This document shows, in pieces, positions 24,863 to 35,994 of a stretch of DNA of 64,000 nucleotides. The position numbers and the translations under genes were made by a program. Where the stretch lies: NCBI GenBank assembly GCA_947034885.2, contig OX344751.2, positions 14,942,001-15,006,000 on the forward strand, written 5' to 3'. This DNA comes from Thuidium tamariscinum. Lineage: Eukaryota; Streptophyta; Bryopsida; Hypnales; Thuidiaceae. The notes beneath the pieces are model-generated. The model made no database searches. It saw only the letters and a list, made by a program, of their open reading frames with translations, and was not told where the DNA came from. The stretch's first letter is position 1, and the number at the start of each line of letters is the position of its first letter.

Positions 24863-25520
24863 CCCCTAACTACTTGAGCAACCATATGTGGTCGCTCGAA
24901 AATTTTAGGCTTAAACTTGAATGGGTAGTTAAATTCCTTTGACTGTACAAAAGAAATTGGACAATTTTTAGGGTCAACTATTGAAAACTTTCAATTTATA
25001 ATATTTTTTGAAAAAAATAAAATTATAGGATGTAGATTATTTATGACAACATTCCAACCATTGGGATTGAAATATTTTAATTCTACAATTAAATTCTTTA
25101 AAATTTTGTATTTTGAATCATTTGCTATTTCTATTTACTTCGTCTTTTTTTCCTATATATTGTTTAACTCTAAACATTTGAAATGTTTTAGGCAAGTATC
25201 CTATTTGGCCTCAACAATGAACCCAAAGACGAACAACCATTTTGGACCATTTTTCATATGATTTTTATTTTTTGAAGTGCAATTGCTTTATTTTCTATAC
25301 AGTAAAAAAATGATTTTTGAGCATTCAAACACTAATGTCTTGCAATCTACATTGTGGAAAACTCTGAGTTTTTTTGCTTGTATTTTCAAAACAATTTACT
25401 ACAAGATCCTATAGTTATAAATCTCAAAAGATGTTTTTAATAAAAAGAAAATTGGTATTGGTACTAGAAATAACAGTTTTTGATCATTATTGGAGTTAAT
25501 ATAGTCAAGGAACTTAAGGG
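24863..25520. mobile_element. Diverged family C-like TTAA element
   Basis: Starts CCCCTAAC after TTAA (24859-24862) and ends CTTAAGGG before TTTAA. The right two-thirds resemble C1 and C3, while the left part is shortened. An open frame at 25043-25261 is translated repeat sequence, not a gene. Confidence 0.55.
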
Positions 25521-25536
25521 TTTAAAATTTGTTTAA

Positions 25537-25945
25537 CCCCTAAAAGACCATTGTCCCTTCAATGGACAAATGGGATTTTGGGTAGGTATCTACAATCTCA
25601 ATTTTTGTTTAAATTTTTAAAAACTTTTTTGAAGATAGAAAAATTAATTAGCTTCATAGAAATATTATTATTTTTTCAATTGGTGCCTTGGAACAAATGT
25701 TATACCCAAATAAGCTCAAATTAGAGGAAAAGGGGCAGTCCAATTTCTTTTTTATAAACTTGAGTTTCAAAAACCAAAAAACTTTCTCATAGATTTTTTT
25801 TTCTACATGAAAAGCTTTGATTATTTCAATGTCGATTTGTTGTGAGATAGATATGGACAATCTTGTTTTTTAGGCAAGTTGATCTTTTTGAAAAAATAAC
25901 TTGTAAAATTCATTTCTAAATGCAATTTTAATAATTTCTCAAGAA
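25537..25945. mobile_element. Family A fragment (inverted), truncated
   Basis: Begins CCCCTAAAAGACCATTGTCC after TTAA (25533-25536) and follows the family A right end in reverse. It stops near 25945 without a second end. Confidence 0.65.
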
Positions 25946-26034
25946 TAAAAATTATGTCCTATGAATGCATGTAATGCACAAAATCTACATAAAGTGCATC
26001 CTTAGAGGATATATAGTTATAAAGTCATTTATTA

Positions 26035-26462
26035 TGGTGAAGGCACCCATTACTAACGGGCACTCCATCATGAATCAATAGGGTGTTGTATTTCCAACTA
26101 ACACTGGAACGAATTTCCATTTTTTCCTTGGAATGTGCATTTTTCACTTTTTTCAAGGTTTTGACTAAAGTCTTGACCAATAAATTCATGAGACACAAGT
26201 GAGGAAGACAGTAGGAAGCAATGAGCATGAAAGTAGTTCTTGAATGATTGAAATTGGATAAGTCTAGACATTGGCTATAAGTCCAGCACACTCTTTGCCT
26301 TCCAAAATTCATAGTAATTTCAATTCAAGCGATAAAATTAACAAAATTTTTGCAATATTGGTCACTTCTTTGAATGCACCTTTGAAAATATTTGCTCTGC
26401 TTTGCACTACCCTAGATCATGTCTAGAATTGCTTATTTGATCAATTATGGGTGCCTTTACTA
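26035..26462. mobile_element. TIR element related to family E
   Basis: The left end TGGTGAAGGCACCCATTA matches the right end read inward, TAGTAAAGGCACCCATAATT. TA flanks both sides. It contains an ATG-led 95-codon minus-strand frame (26025-26312) that runs through the left terminal repeat and has no known motif, so I do not call it a gene. Confidence 0.6.
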
Positions 26463-26464
26463 TA

Positions 26465-27997
26465 TTTCTCTTGTGAGATGTTGTGGGACCTCATATGAAT
26501 ACTCTTAATTCACATTAATCCAATAATAAATGGAGTTCTTTCTCTATTTGTGAGAAAATTGATCTTTACTTTTTCTAAAATTATTGTTTGAAAACCTCAA
26601 AACTTGCCCATTTAATGCATTGGTGTACAAAAAGAGGTTGATTGTACTACAAATTCATTAATTCACCCATTTTTAGCTAGATACAAAATATAAATATATG
26701 AAGGTTCAAGGTTTTATTGGTAGGTCTCCTACAATTGACAATTGAATAAATATTTAGGTGGTATCATAGATTGGAATGTACACACACAATATATATATAT
26801 ATAAAATCAAGTATTCTATAATTTCAAATTTCAAATTACTAGAGATTTTGAGGGCTCCTATCTAATTAACCTTGAAACATTAAGATCTCAGGCCAATTAG
26901 TATGTAATGTGATCAAACATAACTTGTTTTTACTTAAAAAACCAATGATATTAATCCAATTTCTTTTTAAGGTTAGAACCTTAAGTGTATATGTAGTACT
27001 TGGTAGAAAACCTTTCATAAAAGAAGGGGCATAAGTGAAGATCAAGATGAGTTTGTCTTTGCCAAGTATTTAATTATTTATGAAAAATAATTTTGACACA
27101 TGCTAAAATCAAAATATTCTTTAAGATCATTTTTTCCTTACAATTTTTTTACAATAGAATTTTCTAAAATTTTGGCATCTATTTATAAAATTATATTTTT
27201 GTCAAATTTGCCTTTAAATTACTGTATACAATTCTATATTGAAAAAAAATGCTAAATCCATTGATGACAACATTTGCAACACAACTCATGATTAAAAATT
27301 CTAGCCTAAAACAATATTTTTTGAACTCAATCCAAATTAATGAAATGGGGCTCATTGGATTTAGTTTTACTCTAATCTCAAAATTTTGGAAAGTTCCCAA
27401 ATTAAATATTTTATCACATTGGGACTTTGGATCTATACCCACAATTCTACTAAATTTGTAATTGTTGGGCAACACCAAAATTTAGTTTGCACCACAATGT
27501 TTTACACCATAAAATATATCTATGGTGAATTTTTCATATATGTGTAGCTTATATGTCTTTGACAAGAATTTTTTCAACTTTTTGTCAAAATGTCATGAGA
27601 GCTTCATCAAGTTTCCAAAAAGAATCTGAAATATTTAGAATGTATAGAACACATGTGGGGTAAGGCTATGGCAGAGACAAGGCTCGGTGATTTCACCTCT
27701 GAATTTAAAAGAAAGAAAAATTTGATGGATTCAGTTGCAAAATGGACATTACAGACCATGAAAATACAGATTGTGAGTTGGTTGAATAAGTGAGAAAAAT
27801 GAATGAGAAGCAACAATCTAAGCAGACTCTCCATAAAAAAAACACTCTACTGAAATATGCAATGAATGTAATTCAAGCTGATATACCAGATTAAATTGAA
27901 AATAGAATTCAACAGCAGATGATCTACAATTATGTAGACAAAAGTTTGTACATCCATCCTCCATCATGATGGACTAAGGTTCAAAGCTAAAACAAAA
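26465..27997. other. AT-rich intergenic region
   Basis: No gene recognised. The open frames at 27191-27478 and 27607-27834 show no motif. Confidence 0.4.
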
Positions 27998-28001
27998 TTA
28001 A

Positions 28002-28946
28002 TCCCTAAAAGATCAAACTGCATTTTTTTGGCAACATAATGATTTTGGGCAACTCATTGAGGATGGAGTTTTTGTTTTTTTTCTTTGAAATTTTTACACA
28101 GCATGTGCCCAAGGAGTAGTTTTAAGGTCCAACAATTTTCATAACTTTTGACTACACGGTTAAAAAGTTATGACATGATATATTGTTTTCTCTACTCAAC
28201 GGGTAGCAAAGGGCAGGAAAAAAAACTTTTTTAAAAATTACTTTTTTTTAAAATTAAAATTTGAAATTGGTTACTTTGATTTTTATCTAAGTGGAAAGCT
28301 TTGAATCATTCCATTTTGATTAATAAGTCAAAAGTTATGAGGATTTTTAGTTTGAGGTACTTTTGGCTAGTTATAGAATCTCTACACTACAAAAAAAGTT
28401 TGCAATTCTTTATTTAATTCAATTTTTAATATTTTTGAAAAAAAAATAAAAACATTGGGTGTATATTGTTTAACACAACATTACAACCATTGGGATTATC
28501 TTCTTTTAACTCTAAATAAATTGTTAATAATTTAATATTTTGACTCATTTTCTACTTCTTTCTACTTACTATTTTTTTCCTATATGTTGTAAAATTCCAA
28601 ATGATCTGAAAATTTTCAAGCATGTAGCCAACTTCAATTGAAAAAAGAATCCAAAGAGTTACAATCATTTTGGACATTTTTCCATACAAATATGGTCTTC
28701 TCAAGTGCAGCTACTTCAATTTCCACAGTGGTAAAAAAATAATTTTTGTCACTTCAAACACTAATATCTTGCAATCTACACGACGAAAATTGCTGAAATT
28801 TTTTACACAAATTTTTTAATTTGTGCTCTAAAAGATCCTACGACTAATTTTGTCCAAAAATGTTTTTTCTTAAAATTTGATAGTTGACTAAAAAATGACA
28901 GTTTTGAAGCGATTTTGGTGAAAACATAGTCAAAAACCTTTAGAGG
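28002..28946. mobile_element. Family C TTAA transposon, copy C3 (uninterrupted)
   Basis: A 945-bp copy with TTAA on both sides (27998-28001, 28947-28950). Ends are TCCCTAAAAGATCAAACTGC and CCTCTAAAGGTTTTTGAC (inward). It serves as the empty-site reference for the insertions in C1 and C2. Its right end lies only about 145 bp beyond the stop codon of MSRB. Confidence 0.8.
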
Positions 28947-29090
28947 TTAACAATGTTATACAGATCGTCAGCCAGTCCTACTTTCCTTGATTGAAATCCT
29001 CTGCGACACTATGCCCACCCTCAAACAAAATAAAAGCTAAGAGTAAGCCTACTTTCCAGCAAAGGTAAGGAACCTGCTCCACATTCTAAG

Positions 29091-32000
29091 TTAGGATGTA
29101 TTCGCTGGTGTGAACTTCAAAGAGACACTGTTGACACAATGCCTTGCATCAGTGGGATTATTGTAACCTTCGCCCCTGAAGACGTGGCCCAAGTGACCTC
29201 CACAGGCTGAGCATGTAATTTCTACACGTCGACCATCCGCATCAGGCTGAGGCATACCACCCAGGCATCCATTATCCGGTAGGTTTTGGGTTAGTTTTTC
29301 ATCACTCTTAAGACAAATTCACAAAATTCACTGCTAGTGACTAAGTATGTCAATCAATTGTTATTACACAGAAAAACCCAACCCCCTGCTACTTACATCA
29401 GTTATTACACATCCAAAGCTAATTATGCAAAGGTTAAATGGAAAAGGAGGTCAAACTCAAATGACAAGTTAGGACATGCATATGTACAGTACATACAGTC
29501 TCATTGATGGCACCAGGGATCCCCTCAAAGAATGCAGGCCATCCACAGCCCGAATCAAACTTTGTGGTCGACTTATAAAGAGCTGTTCCACAGCCTGCAC
29601 ATCCATACACTCCATCGTCTTCGGTCTTGTTGTACTCACCAGTACCACGGTACCTGCGCAATGTTCAAAACGATGAGAAACGCTGCAACCCTAAACCCAA
29701 ACCCTAAACCCTGTCCTTTGCAATGAAATTCCGTTTCATTTGTATAAAAAATAACAACACCCTAAAACTCTAAAACCAGAAGAAGTTCAGAGTTGGTGGC
29801 CATAACGAAGAATCCGGTTTGAACTCAAAGAATGTGGGACGAATTGCATAAGTGCTGCCCAGCTGATGCCACCCCACGAATAATACAGTGGGTGACTCCT
29901 GAGCACTTCATAAATATACCGGTAATCAAATCCAGCAAACCCTGACGATGGTTTGTGCAGCCACGTTACGCACCCTAAGCTAGTACCACGTTACTCCCTT
30001 GCTCATGAACCAATTCGCAACAAGCCGATCTGCAATGCAAGAAGAAATCCCAAATGCCAAGATTAAATAAAACCATTTCAAACACAGCCTTCAAACCTTT
30101 CGAAATCCCGTGAAGTGCAGACAGGAACCTCGATACACATTATAAATTACAAGGCACATCACGCTGACTTGATGTGAAAGTCAAACAGAAACTGAATTTC
30201 TCAATTAACAAAGATAGCCATGATTGATCAATCATGGCTGTTGATATGCCGTCTTGAAAATATTGCAATATAGACATACCACTGCAGCAAGTAGGAGTTC
30301 ACTCTTAAGGGACATAGCATATGACCATGTAAAAATACTTCAATATCTTTCACTCTATGTGCTCTAGTTTACCACCATATATGATTAAGATTTACTATTC
30401 ATATTTTTCACAAATGAAATCTCATGTCTTCTATAAGTCATAAGAAATTCAATCTTTTTTTGGTGAAGACTTGAAGTTACTATGAGTTCTTGAAAAAAAA
30501 ATGAAGAAAACTCATCAAATTAAAAGAAAACTCAAAACCTCTCAAAATCTTGCCATCACTACGTGAACCAAATTTTATGCCATTCTATATTCAAATACAA
30601 TAATAGAACCAAAACTTCACATTACAATAAAACAACCCTATTAAAGAAATTTTAAAGACTTAAAGCTTAGAATTAGTTAGACTCTTACACTTCATTTTGT
30701 TAGGTTTGTTCAAATGCAAAAATAATCATTTTGAGGGTTGAAATCAAGTCTCATGAATCAAATCCCAAGAAAATCACTTAACCTTGAAACACCAATGCAA
30801 AACATGCCTTGCAAATGAAATAATGGTGTTCCATCCAATTTCTATTTTTACAACTTTGCTAACCTCTAAATACTCCAAATTCTGCTTCAAGGCAATGTTT
30901 TGTCCAAACAACTTCTCTTTCATCCATAGCAATACTTTAATCTTCAAATGCCAACCTCCTTTCATGAACAATTTGATGACTTGTGAAAATAATATACTTG
31001 TGCGACAATATCCACAAAAATGAGCCAAAAGTCAAAAAGGATTTAGGCACTAAAGAATTAATGGTATAACCACATCCTAAATGAAGATAATTGGCAAAAA
31101 AGTCTTGAAAGATTCTTAAAAATGTGTATTTGATTACAATTTGAAGTTGAAAAGCTATCACTACTTTCTAAATGTAGAAATACACATAAATACACAATTG
31201 TGGTTTATCCTATGGTATTTAGCACAATAAATAAACTCATATAGAAAGTTTAAGATTTTTTAACATGTTTCATATTAGATATGAATTTTTCATTGCTTTA
31301 CCTTCAAAAGTTCACAATAATTTCAAATCTTCACCCAAAAGATTGAGAATTTTTTACTAGTCGCATACTATAGTGGCAAAATGGACAATACAAAGTCAAA
31401 GATCTTATAGATTGCCTTCATAATTTGATAAGCCTACCTTCTCAAGATTGAAGAACTTGGAATTTACTTCAACAATGTAGTATACCAAATTTTCATACAA
31501 AAATTGGATGAAATTCATCCATAGTTCACACAAGAACTATTTCATCATTCATAAAGTGTTTTTAGATCAGGCAACAAACCCCAAAAGCCTATCTAAAAAT
31601 AAAAATTATACTAAGCAAATTGATGTTAAATTACAACTTGCAAAACTTACACTTGTTAATATACTGGATATAATTTATTCTTTTTATTAGTGTACTTTAT
31701 GACTTCTTTGAAATTTTTTAATATAATTTAGTTCAACTTGTATACTAGTAGAAATGAAAGTGGGCCACTTCTAGCATCATTTAGTTACTGAGCAAATAAT
31801 GCATTATGGTAGTGAACTCCAAAAAAATTAGTACCTTCAAAAAGTCACTTACAATTTTCTGTAGTCCAAACAAGGTTTCACTAAATTGTAAACACAAAAA
31901 TGACTAGCTCTCATCACCTTAGTAAGTAAACTTCAGATAGTTACAACATTTTACTATGAGATGGCCTACTAAATTGTACAAACCTCTTCTAATGCTCATT

Positions 32001-32908
32001 TACACACTGTAAAAAAGTTACTCAATACCAAAAAAAAATAAAACTCTCTTCAACTACGCCTATGTGTGCATTAGTACATCTTCAGCTCTGTGCATTCATA
32101 TCCCTATAATAAATTCAGCTCTGTGCATTCCTTGAAATAAAATGAAGGTTGCGAAACAAAATCAGCTCTGCGCGTTCCTTGAAATAAAATGAAGGTTGCA
32201 AAACAAATTCATCTCTGTGCATTCCTTGAAATAAAATGAAGATTGCGAAACAAAATCAGCTCTGCGCGTTCCTTGAAATAAAATGAAGGTTGCAAAACAA
32301 ATTAAGCTCTGTGCATTCCTTGAAATAAAATGAAGATTGCGAAACAAATTCAGCTCTGTGCATTCCTTGAAATAAAATGAAGATTGCGAAACAAATTCAG
32401 CTCTGTGCATTCCTTGAAATAAAATGAAGATTACGAAACATGTAGAAATACTCGAAGACTCGAAACTGATAGGCTCGTCTACAGTACACCAGCACTAGAG
32501 TACCATTTCCTACACAGACATCCTTTCCCAAATCCCGAACAAGAAACGCCATATATACAGTACTCCACCCTAAATCACAAGCACCATCGCTTCGAAGGCC
32601 AAACACAAAAAACGCAAGCTCTCATCCAAACATAGCGAGAACCACACAAGTGATGCCGGCAACCTCTTGGAAGAGCCTACAACGCGGAACATCGTACGTC
32701 ACCATCTGGAGCGGCGTCCTACGTTACAACCGTCGTCAAAGAGATCGAGAGGAAGCACAAGAGAGCGAGTGAGAGAATTAAAGAAGTCAGAGACGTACTC
32801 GGTCCCTTTCTGGCGCAGGATGCGGAACTGCTCGGGGCTGAGCACGGCCTGCCACTCGCCGTCGCTCTTGTGCACTTTGGTGGTGGGAGCTCCAGCGGCC
32901 GATGCCAT
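29091..32908 (-). CDS. MSRB: Methionine-R-sulfoxide reductase B, 3 exons, 140 aa
   Basis: The enzyme reduces the R form of methionine sulfoxide in proteins, normally with thioredoxin as electron donor. Exons read downward are 32908-32799 (110 nt), 29653-29497 (157 nt) and 29246-29091 (156 nt including TAA). The donors are GTACGT and GTATGT, both acceptors end in CAG, and the phases fit. Zinc-ligand pairs are CAGC (residues 55-58) and CSAC (near 101-104). The resolving cysteine lies in SGCGWPAF, and the catalytic cysteine in [11 protein letters not shown] near the C-terminus. The ATG at 32908 gives a short leader (MASAAG), which suggests a cytosolic form, and a TATA box sits about 165 bp upstream. 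An in-frame ATG at 33145 would add 79 residues poor in acidic residues, possibly a targeting peptide, but lies upstream of that TATA box. Intron 1 is 3.1 kb and holds repeats. The gene appears intact. Confidence 0.93.
29687..29712. repeat. Plant telomere-type repeat run in MSRB intron 1
   Basis: AACCCTAAACCC-type units occur nearly three times, reading TTTAGGG on the gene strand, only about 35 bases before the exon 2 acceptor. Such short runs (telo-box-like) are common near plant genes and match the plant telomere motif. Confidence 0.75.
32083..32443. repeat. 47-bp tandem array in MSRB intron 1
   Basis: Seven units start at 32116, 32163, 32210, 32257, 32304, 32351 and 32398, exactly 47 bp apart. 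A partial unit sits at 32083. Each begins CAGCTCTGTGCATTCCTTG or a variant. Units 2 and 4 share CGCGTTC and GGTTGCAAAAC, so the first five units alternate in a 94-bp higher-order pattern. The long open minus frames across the array are by-products of the repeat and not genes. Confidence 0.92.
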
Positions 32909-33073
32909 AGCCACGCCGGCTTGCTGCGAAGTTGAGAAGTGAGGACGGAAAGGGAGTGGGAGCGCACTCAAAGCACAGTCAAGTCGCAAAGTGCGAGGGA
33001 CGATCGATGGTGCACAACAAGTCGGAGAGAGAGACCTGCTGTACTGTACTACTGTATACGTTACTGAGGGCCG

Positions 33074-33083
33074 GCTTATATGT
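33074..33083 (-). promoter_or_regulatory. TATA box of MSRB
   Basis: The minus strand reads CATATAAGCC about 165 bases upstream of the ATG at 32908, a plausible core promoter leaving a 5' leader of roughly 130 bases. It supports the downstream start codon. Confidence 0.5.
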
Positions 33084-33122
33084 GGAGTTGGGGCCGTGCA
33101 CCTCGGATCGGTACTCCATAAG

Positions 33123-34026
33123 CAATGAACGGGGAGTACCGGCATTTAGTTACAAGTTAGCCGGTTGAAATCCAAAATTTCTGAATGAAGTTCAAAATTT
33201 CAGGAAAAAAATCGATCATTTTAGAGGAAAAAATAAGAATATTTTTTATTTTCTTAAGGCCTAGCTGAGAGTATTCTCCAAGCAACTGGTTGGTGCAAGA
33301 AAATGTAGGATTTTAACCAGTTAGGCTAAAATTTCTTCCCAGACTATGACTAGAAGAACCAGAATCCCATTCCCACTTAGCATTGGTGAGATCCACAAGT
33401 CTTGACTTCACATGTAAGCCGGCTCTAAGGTATTGATTGGTACCTAAAATTGTCCACATAAGCACGTGAGCATGTTGGCCTCTATGAGTATAGCTTTATT
33501 TATAAGGTAGAAGTACCGATAACAGATAACTTAAGCATTTCAGCATGTAAGATTTGGGAAATTTAGTGTGAAATCAAGTTCAGTGTGAGCAAAATTAAGG
33601 ATGAAGAACAATGCAAACAAAGAAGAATTTGTTTCCTCAAAAATGAATATTTTATTCAATATAAATGCTGATTTTTCATTAGGACCCATTCATAGGCTCA
33701 CCTATTACGATTAGCTTTGGCACTTTTCCCTAAGCAATAAAGAAAGAGAGATGATTAGACAAGAAGGTACAAACAAAGAATCTTTTTCAATAAATAGTGC
33801 TAGCGTTCAGGAAGTTTTTTGAGTTTTATCAGCTATTTTCCTTTAATTCCCAAATTGAAACAGTTTTTCAAGTACAATGTCCGGTTATTTTCATTATTTT
33901 GTATGTATACTAATTTTTTTTAGATTTTTTTACCGGTTTTTGGCCAACTTTATTGAATCGCAATTGGTTTTTTTTCCAATTCGACCGGCTAATTTTGAAC
34001 TAGCTGCCGGTTCTTCCCGGAGACTG
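33123..34026. mobile_element. Non-autonomous hAT-like element, likely related to the 36.0-kb hAT
   Basis: The left end CAATGAACGGGGAGTACCGG matches the right end read inward, CAGTCTCCGGGAAGAACCGG, and similarity continues for about 45 bases (TAGTTAC...TTAGCCGG). The left end is also nearly identical for about 48 bases to the left end of the hAT at 36003. CCGG-containing motifs cluster in both subterminal regions. No convincing 8-bp target duplication was found. Its right end lies inside another TIR pair (33505-34109). Confidence 0.55.
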
Positions 34027-34109
34027 AATAGTGCATCCAAGTGTTGTTCACAATAGATTAGCATATCAATCCATTGAAAGGGGTTTGTCTGAAATAGGTA
34101 CTTCTACCT
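33505..34109. mobile_element. Family E-like TIR pair, interleaved with the hAT-like ends
   Basis: AGGTAGAAGTACCGAT on the left and AGGTAGAAGTACCTAT on the right (inward), both flanked by TA. The ends resemble E1 and E2. The pair overlaps but is not nested within 33123-34026, which implies a rearrangement or that one pairing is wrong. Confidence 0.5.
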
Positions 34110-34172
34110 TAGTATTGTAGAGGTGTCAACCTTACAAGAGGTTCAATTTGAATACACCTTGTGATGTTTTAA

Positions 34173-34972
34173 CCCCAAAATGTTCAAGGTCTTCTTTGAA
34201 TTTCTAGGATTTTGCTCCAAATTGAACAAATAGACAATATTTTGATAAGCTAAATCAATTTTAAAAAATGCAATCCTATAAATTCAAATTTGATGTGACT
34301 ATTAGAAATCTCTTGGAAAAAAAAATACAAATAATATCACTTATGGATTGAAATATTGTAATGTGTGATCATAAGGGTGATAAAACTACAAAAGTAATTT
34401 GAAGTCTTTCAATCTTCTTTTCACACATCAAATCTAAAAAGTTGGTCACCAAAAAAATATAAGGTCAAATGGACTATCATGTATAATCCCAATCAATTTT
34501 TAGCTTATCAAAATCAACTCTACAATTTTTAAAAACAATTTTCTAATGTGATTTCTCTCCAAGATCTATCATCTTTGCACTACAAAAAAACAAGAGTATA
34601 AATGACTTGTGCACGATGATTGTAAGGATAATAATGACTACAAAACTGTCATTTTGCAGCCATTGTTGTCTTTACAATCATCGTGCACAATCATTCATAC
34701 CCTTGTTTTTTTTGGTAATGTTGAGGCTCATTGCAAGAGCCTTCAACACTATGGAAAGTCAAAAGTGCAATGGACACCCTTGCACAAAATCTTGAATAGA
34801 AAAATCATAATCGACCATTTTCAAAATCATATTTTTGATGCTAATACTAGACTTCAAAAAGAATATTTCGAAAATATAAAAAAACTACTAAATAAATAGA
34901 GACTTGATTAGATTTTATTTTAACTTCAAAATATAGTCAACACCAAAATTTGGTGCCTCAAGCCTTTAGGGG
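34173..34972. mobile_element. Family B TTAA transposon, copy B3, interrupted by a CACTA MITE
   Basis: The left end CCCCAAAATGTTCAAGG follows TTAA (34169-34172). The right end GCCTTTAGGGG is followed by ATAA. The body matches the other family B copies except for the 143-bp insert at 34578-34720. Confidence 0.75.
34578..34720. mobile_element. 143-bp CACTA-type MITE in B3
   Basis: Starts CACTACAAAAAAACAAG and ends with the complement of CATTACCAAAAAAAACAAG. It is almost entirely a hairpin, including TGTGCACGATGATTGTAA in both arms. The 3-bp duplication TTG flanks it (34575-34577, 34721-34723), and family B copies show a single TTG at this site. Open frames crossing it are artefacts. Confidence 0.85.
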
Positions 34973-35994
34973 ATAATTTCTTTTCTTTGACATGTTTTGA
35001 TGCTACTAGTGTCATTTTTTCATGTTCATCAAATGCATTTTGGCATCACCTACGGGACACTTTAGTACCCTACACCTTGTTCCTTTGAAAATTTGTAACT
35101 AATTCACAATGTATTCAAAATTATAGAACTACATGCATTTTGATTCATAGCCCTTCACCAACGTGCAAAAATGTTCTTCATTTTCTATTGCATCCATACT
35201 TTAAGTTAGGCTATCTTTTTGTTTTGTATATTTGTTACATTGAGATTTTTTGGTTAATTTGTCTCCTAGTCACATTCTTAGTACCATCAAAAAGCTCTTG
35301 GCAAAGAGAGGGGCATACAAACTTTGTTTTATGGCATTCCAACTAGTGGATGAAAAATTATTGCATTTTGAAGTTTTGCAAATTGCAAAAATTAGAAAAT
35401 TACTTCTACTTTTGCTTTGGTTGTAGCAACAATATGAGCTACACAAGTAGTATTGATTATACAAAGCTCATATGTGTCATACTTTTAGGTGTAGTTACCT
35501 TATTCATACTAAAATAGGAGTCCTGCACCAACTCCGTCTTGGATAAGGATGAGGAGTAATAGAAAGAGTAGTAGGAGTCCTAGTAAATGGATGTGGTTGG
35601 ATAGCAACAACACAAGGCAAGTTTTCTTTTAGGAAAATTAAATGCCCAATTTCCTAAAAACATGGGCAACTTCAAGCCTATAGAAAAAAAGGAAGTAAAT
35701 TTGTTTAAAAAATGCCAAACTATAATCATGGCCGTACACACCATTACCACAATTCTTTAAAATTCTCAATTCATCCGTCATGCAAAGCCAATGCATAAAA
35801 GAATTGCATACAAAAGTTACATATTTATAATTGCATACTCAAAATTGGCCTCTTTCATATAAAATTCATGCATAAAGAAGACGGAAAACTTAAAACCTTC
35901 TTGAAAGAAGGCCACACATCCATTTGTCTGAAAACCAAGAAAAAAAACACTACCTTAAGAATTGTAGGACAATCAATGTAGCTAAGGAGAGCGC
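34973..35994. other. Intergenic region with a family F relic
   Basis: Positions 35270-35470 resemble, inverted, the duplicated unit at 8580-9050. No gene recognised. Confidence 0.4.

Noticed and set aside
26025..26312. ATG-led 95-codon minus-strand frame
   Set aside because: It runs into the terminal repeat of a TIR element, has no recognisable motif and no splice or promoter context.
32162..32606. Long repetitive minus-strand frames encoding recurring [10 protein letters not shown] peptides
   Set aside because: They are produced by the 47-bp intronic array. The unit is not a multiple of three, and they lie inside MSRB intron 1.
29091..32908. MSRB as a retrotransposed or transposon-captured pseudogene
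   Set aside because: It has introns, intact splice sites, all key cysteines and no internal stops.
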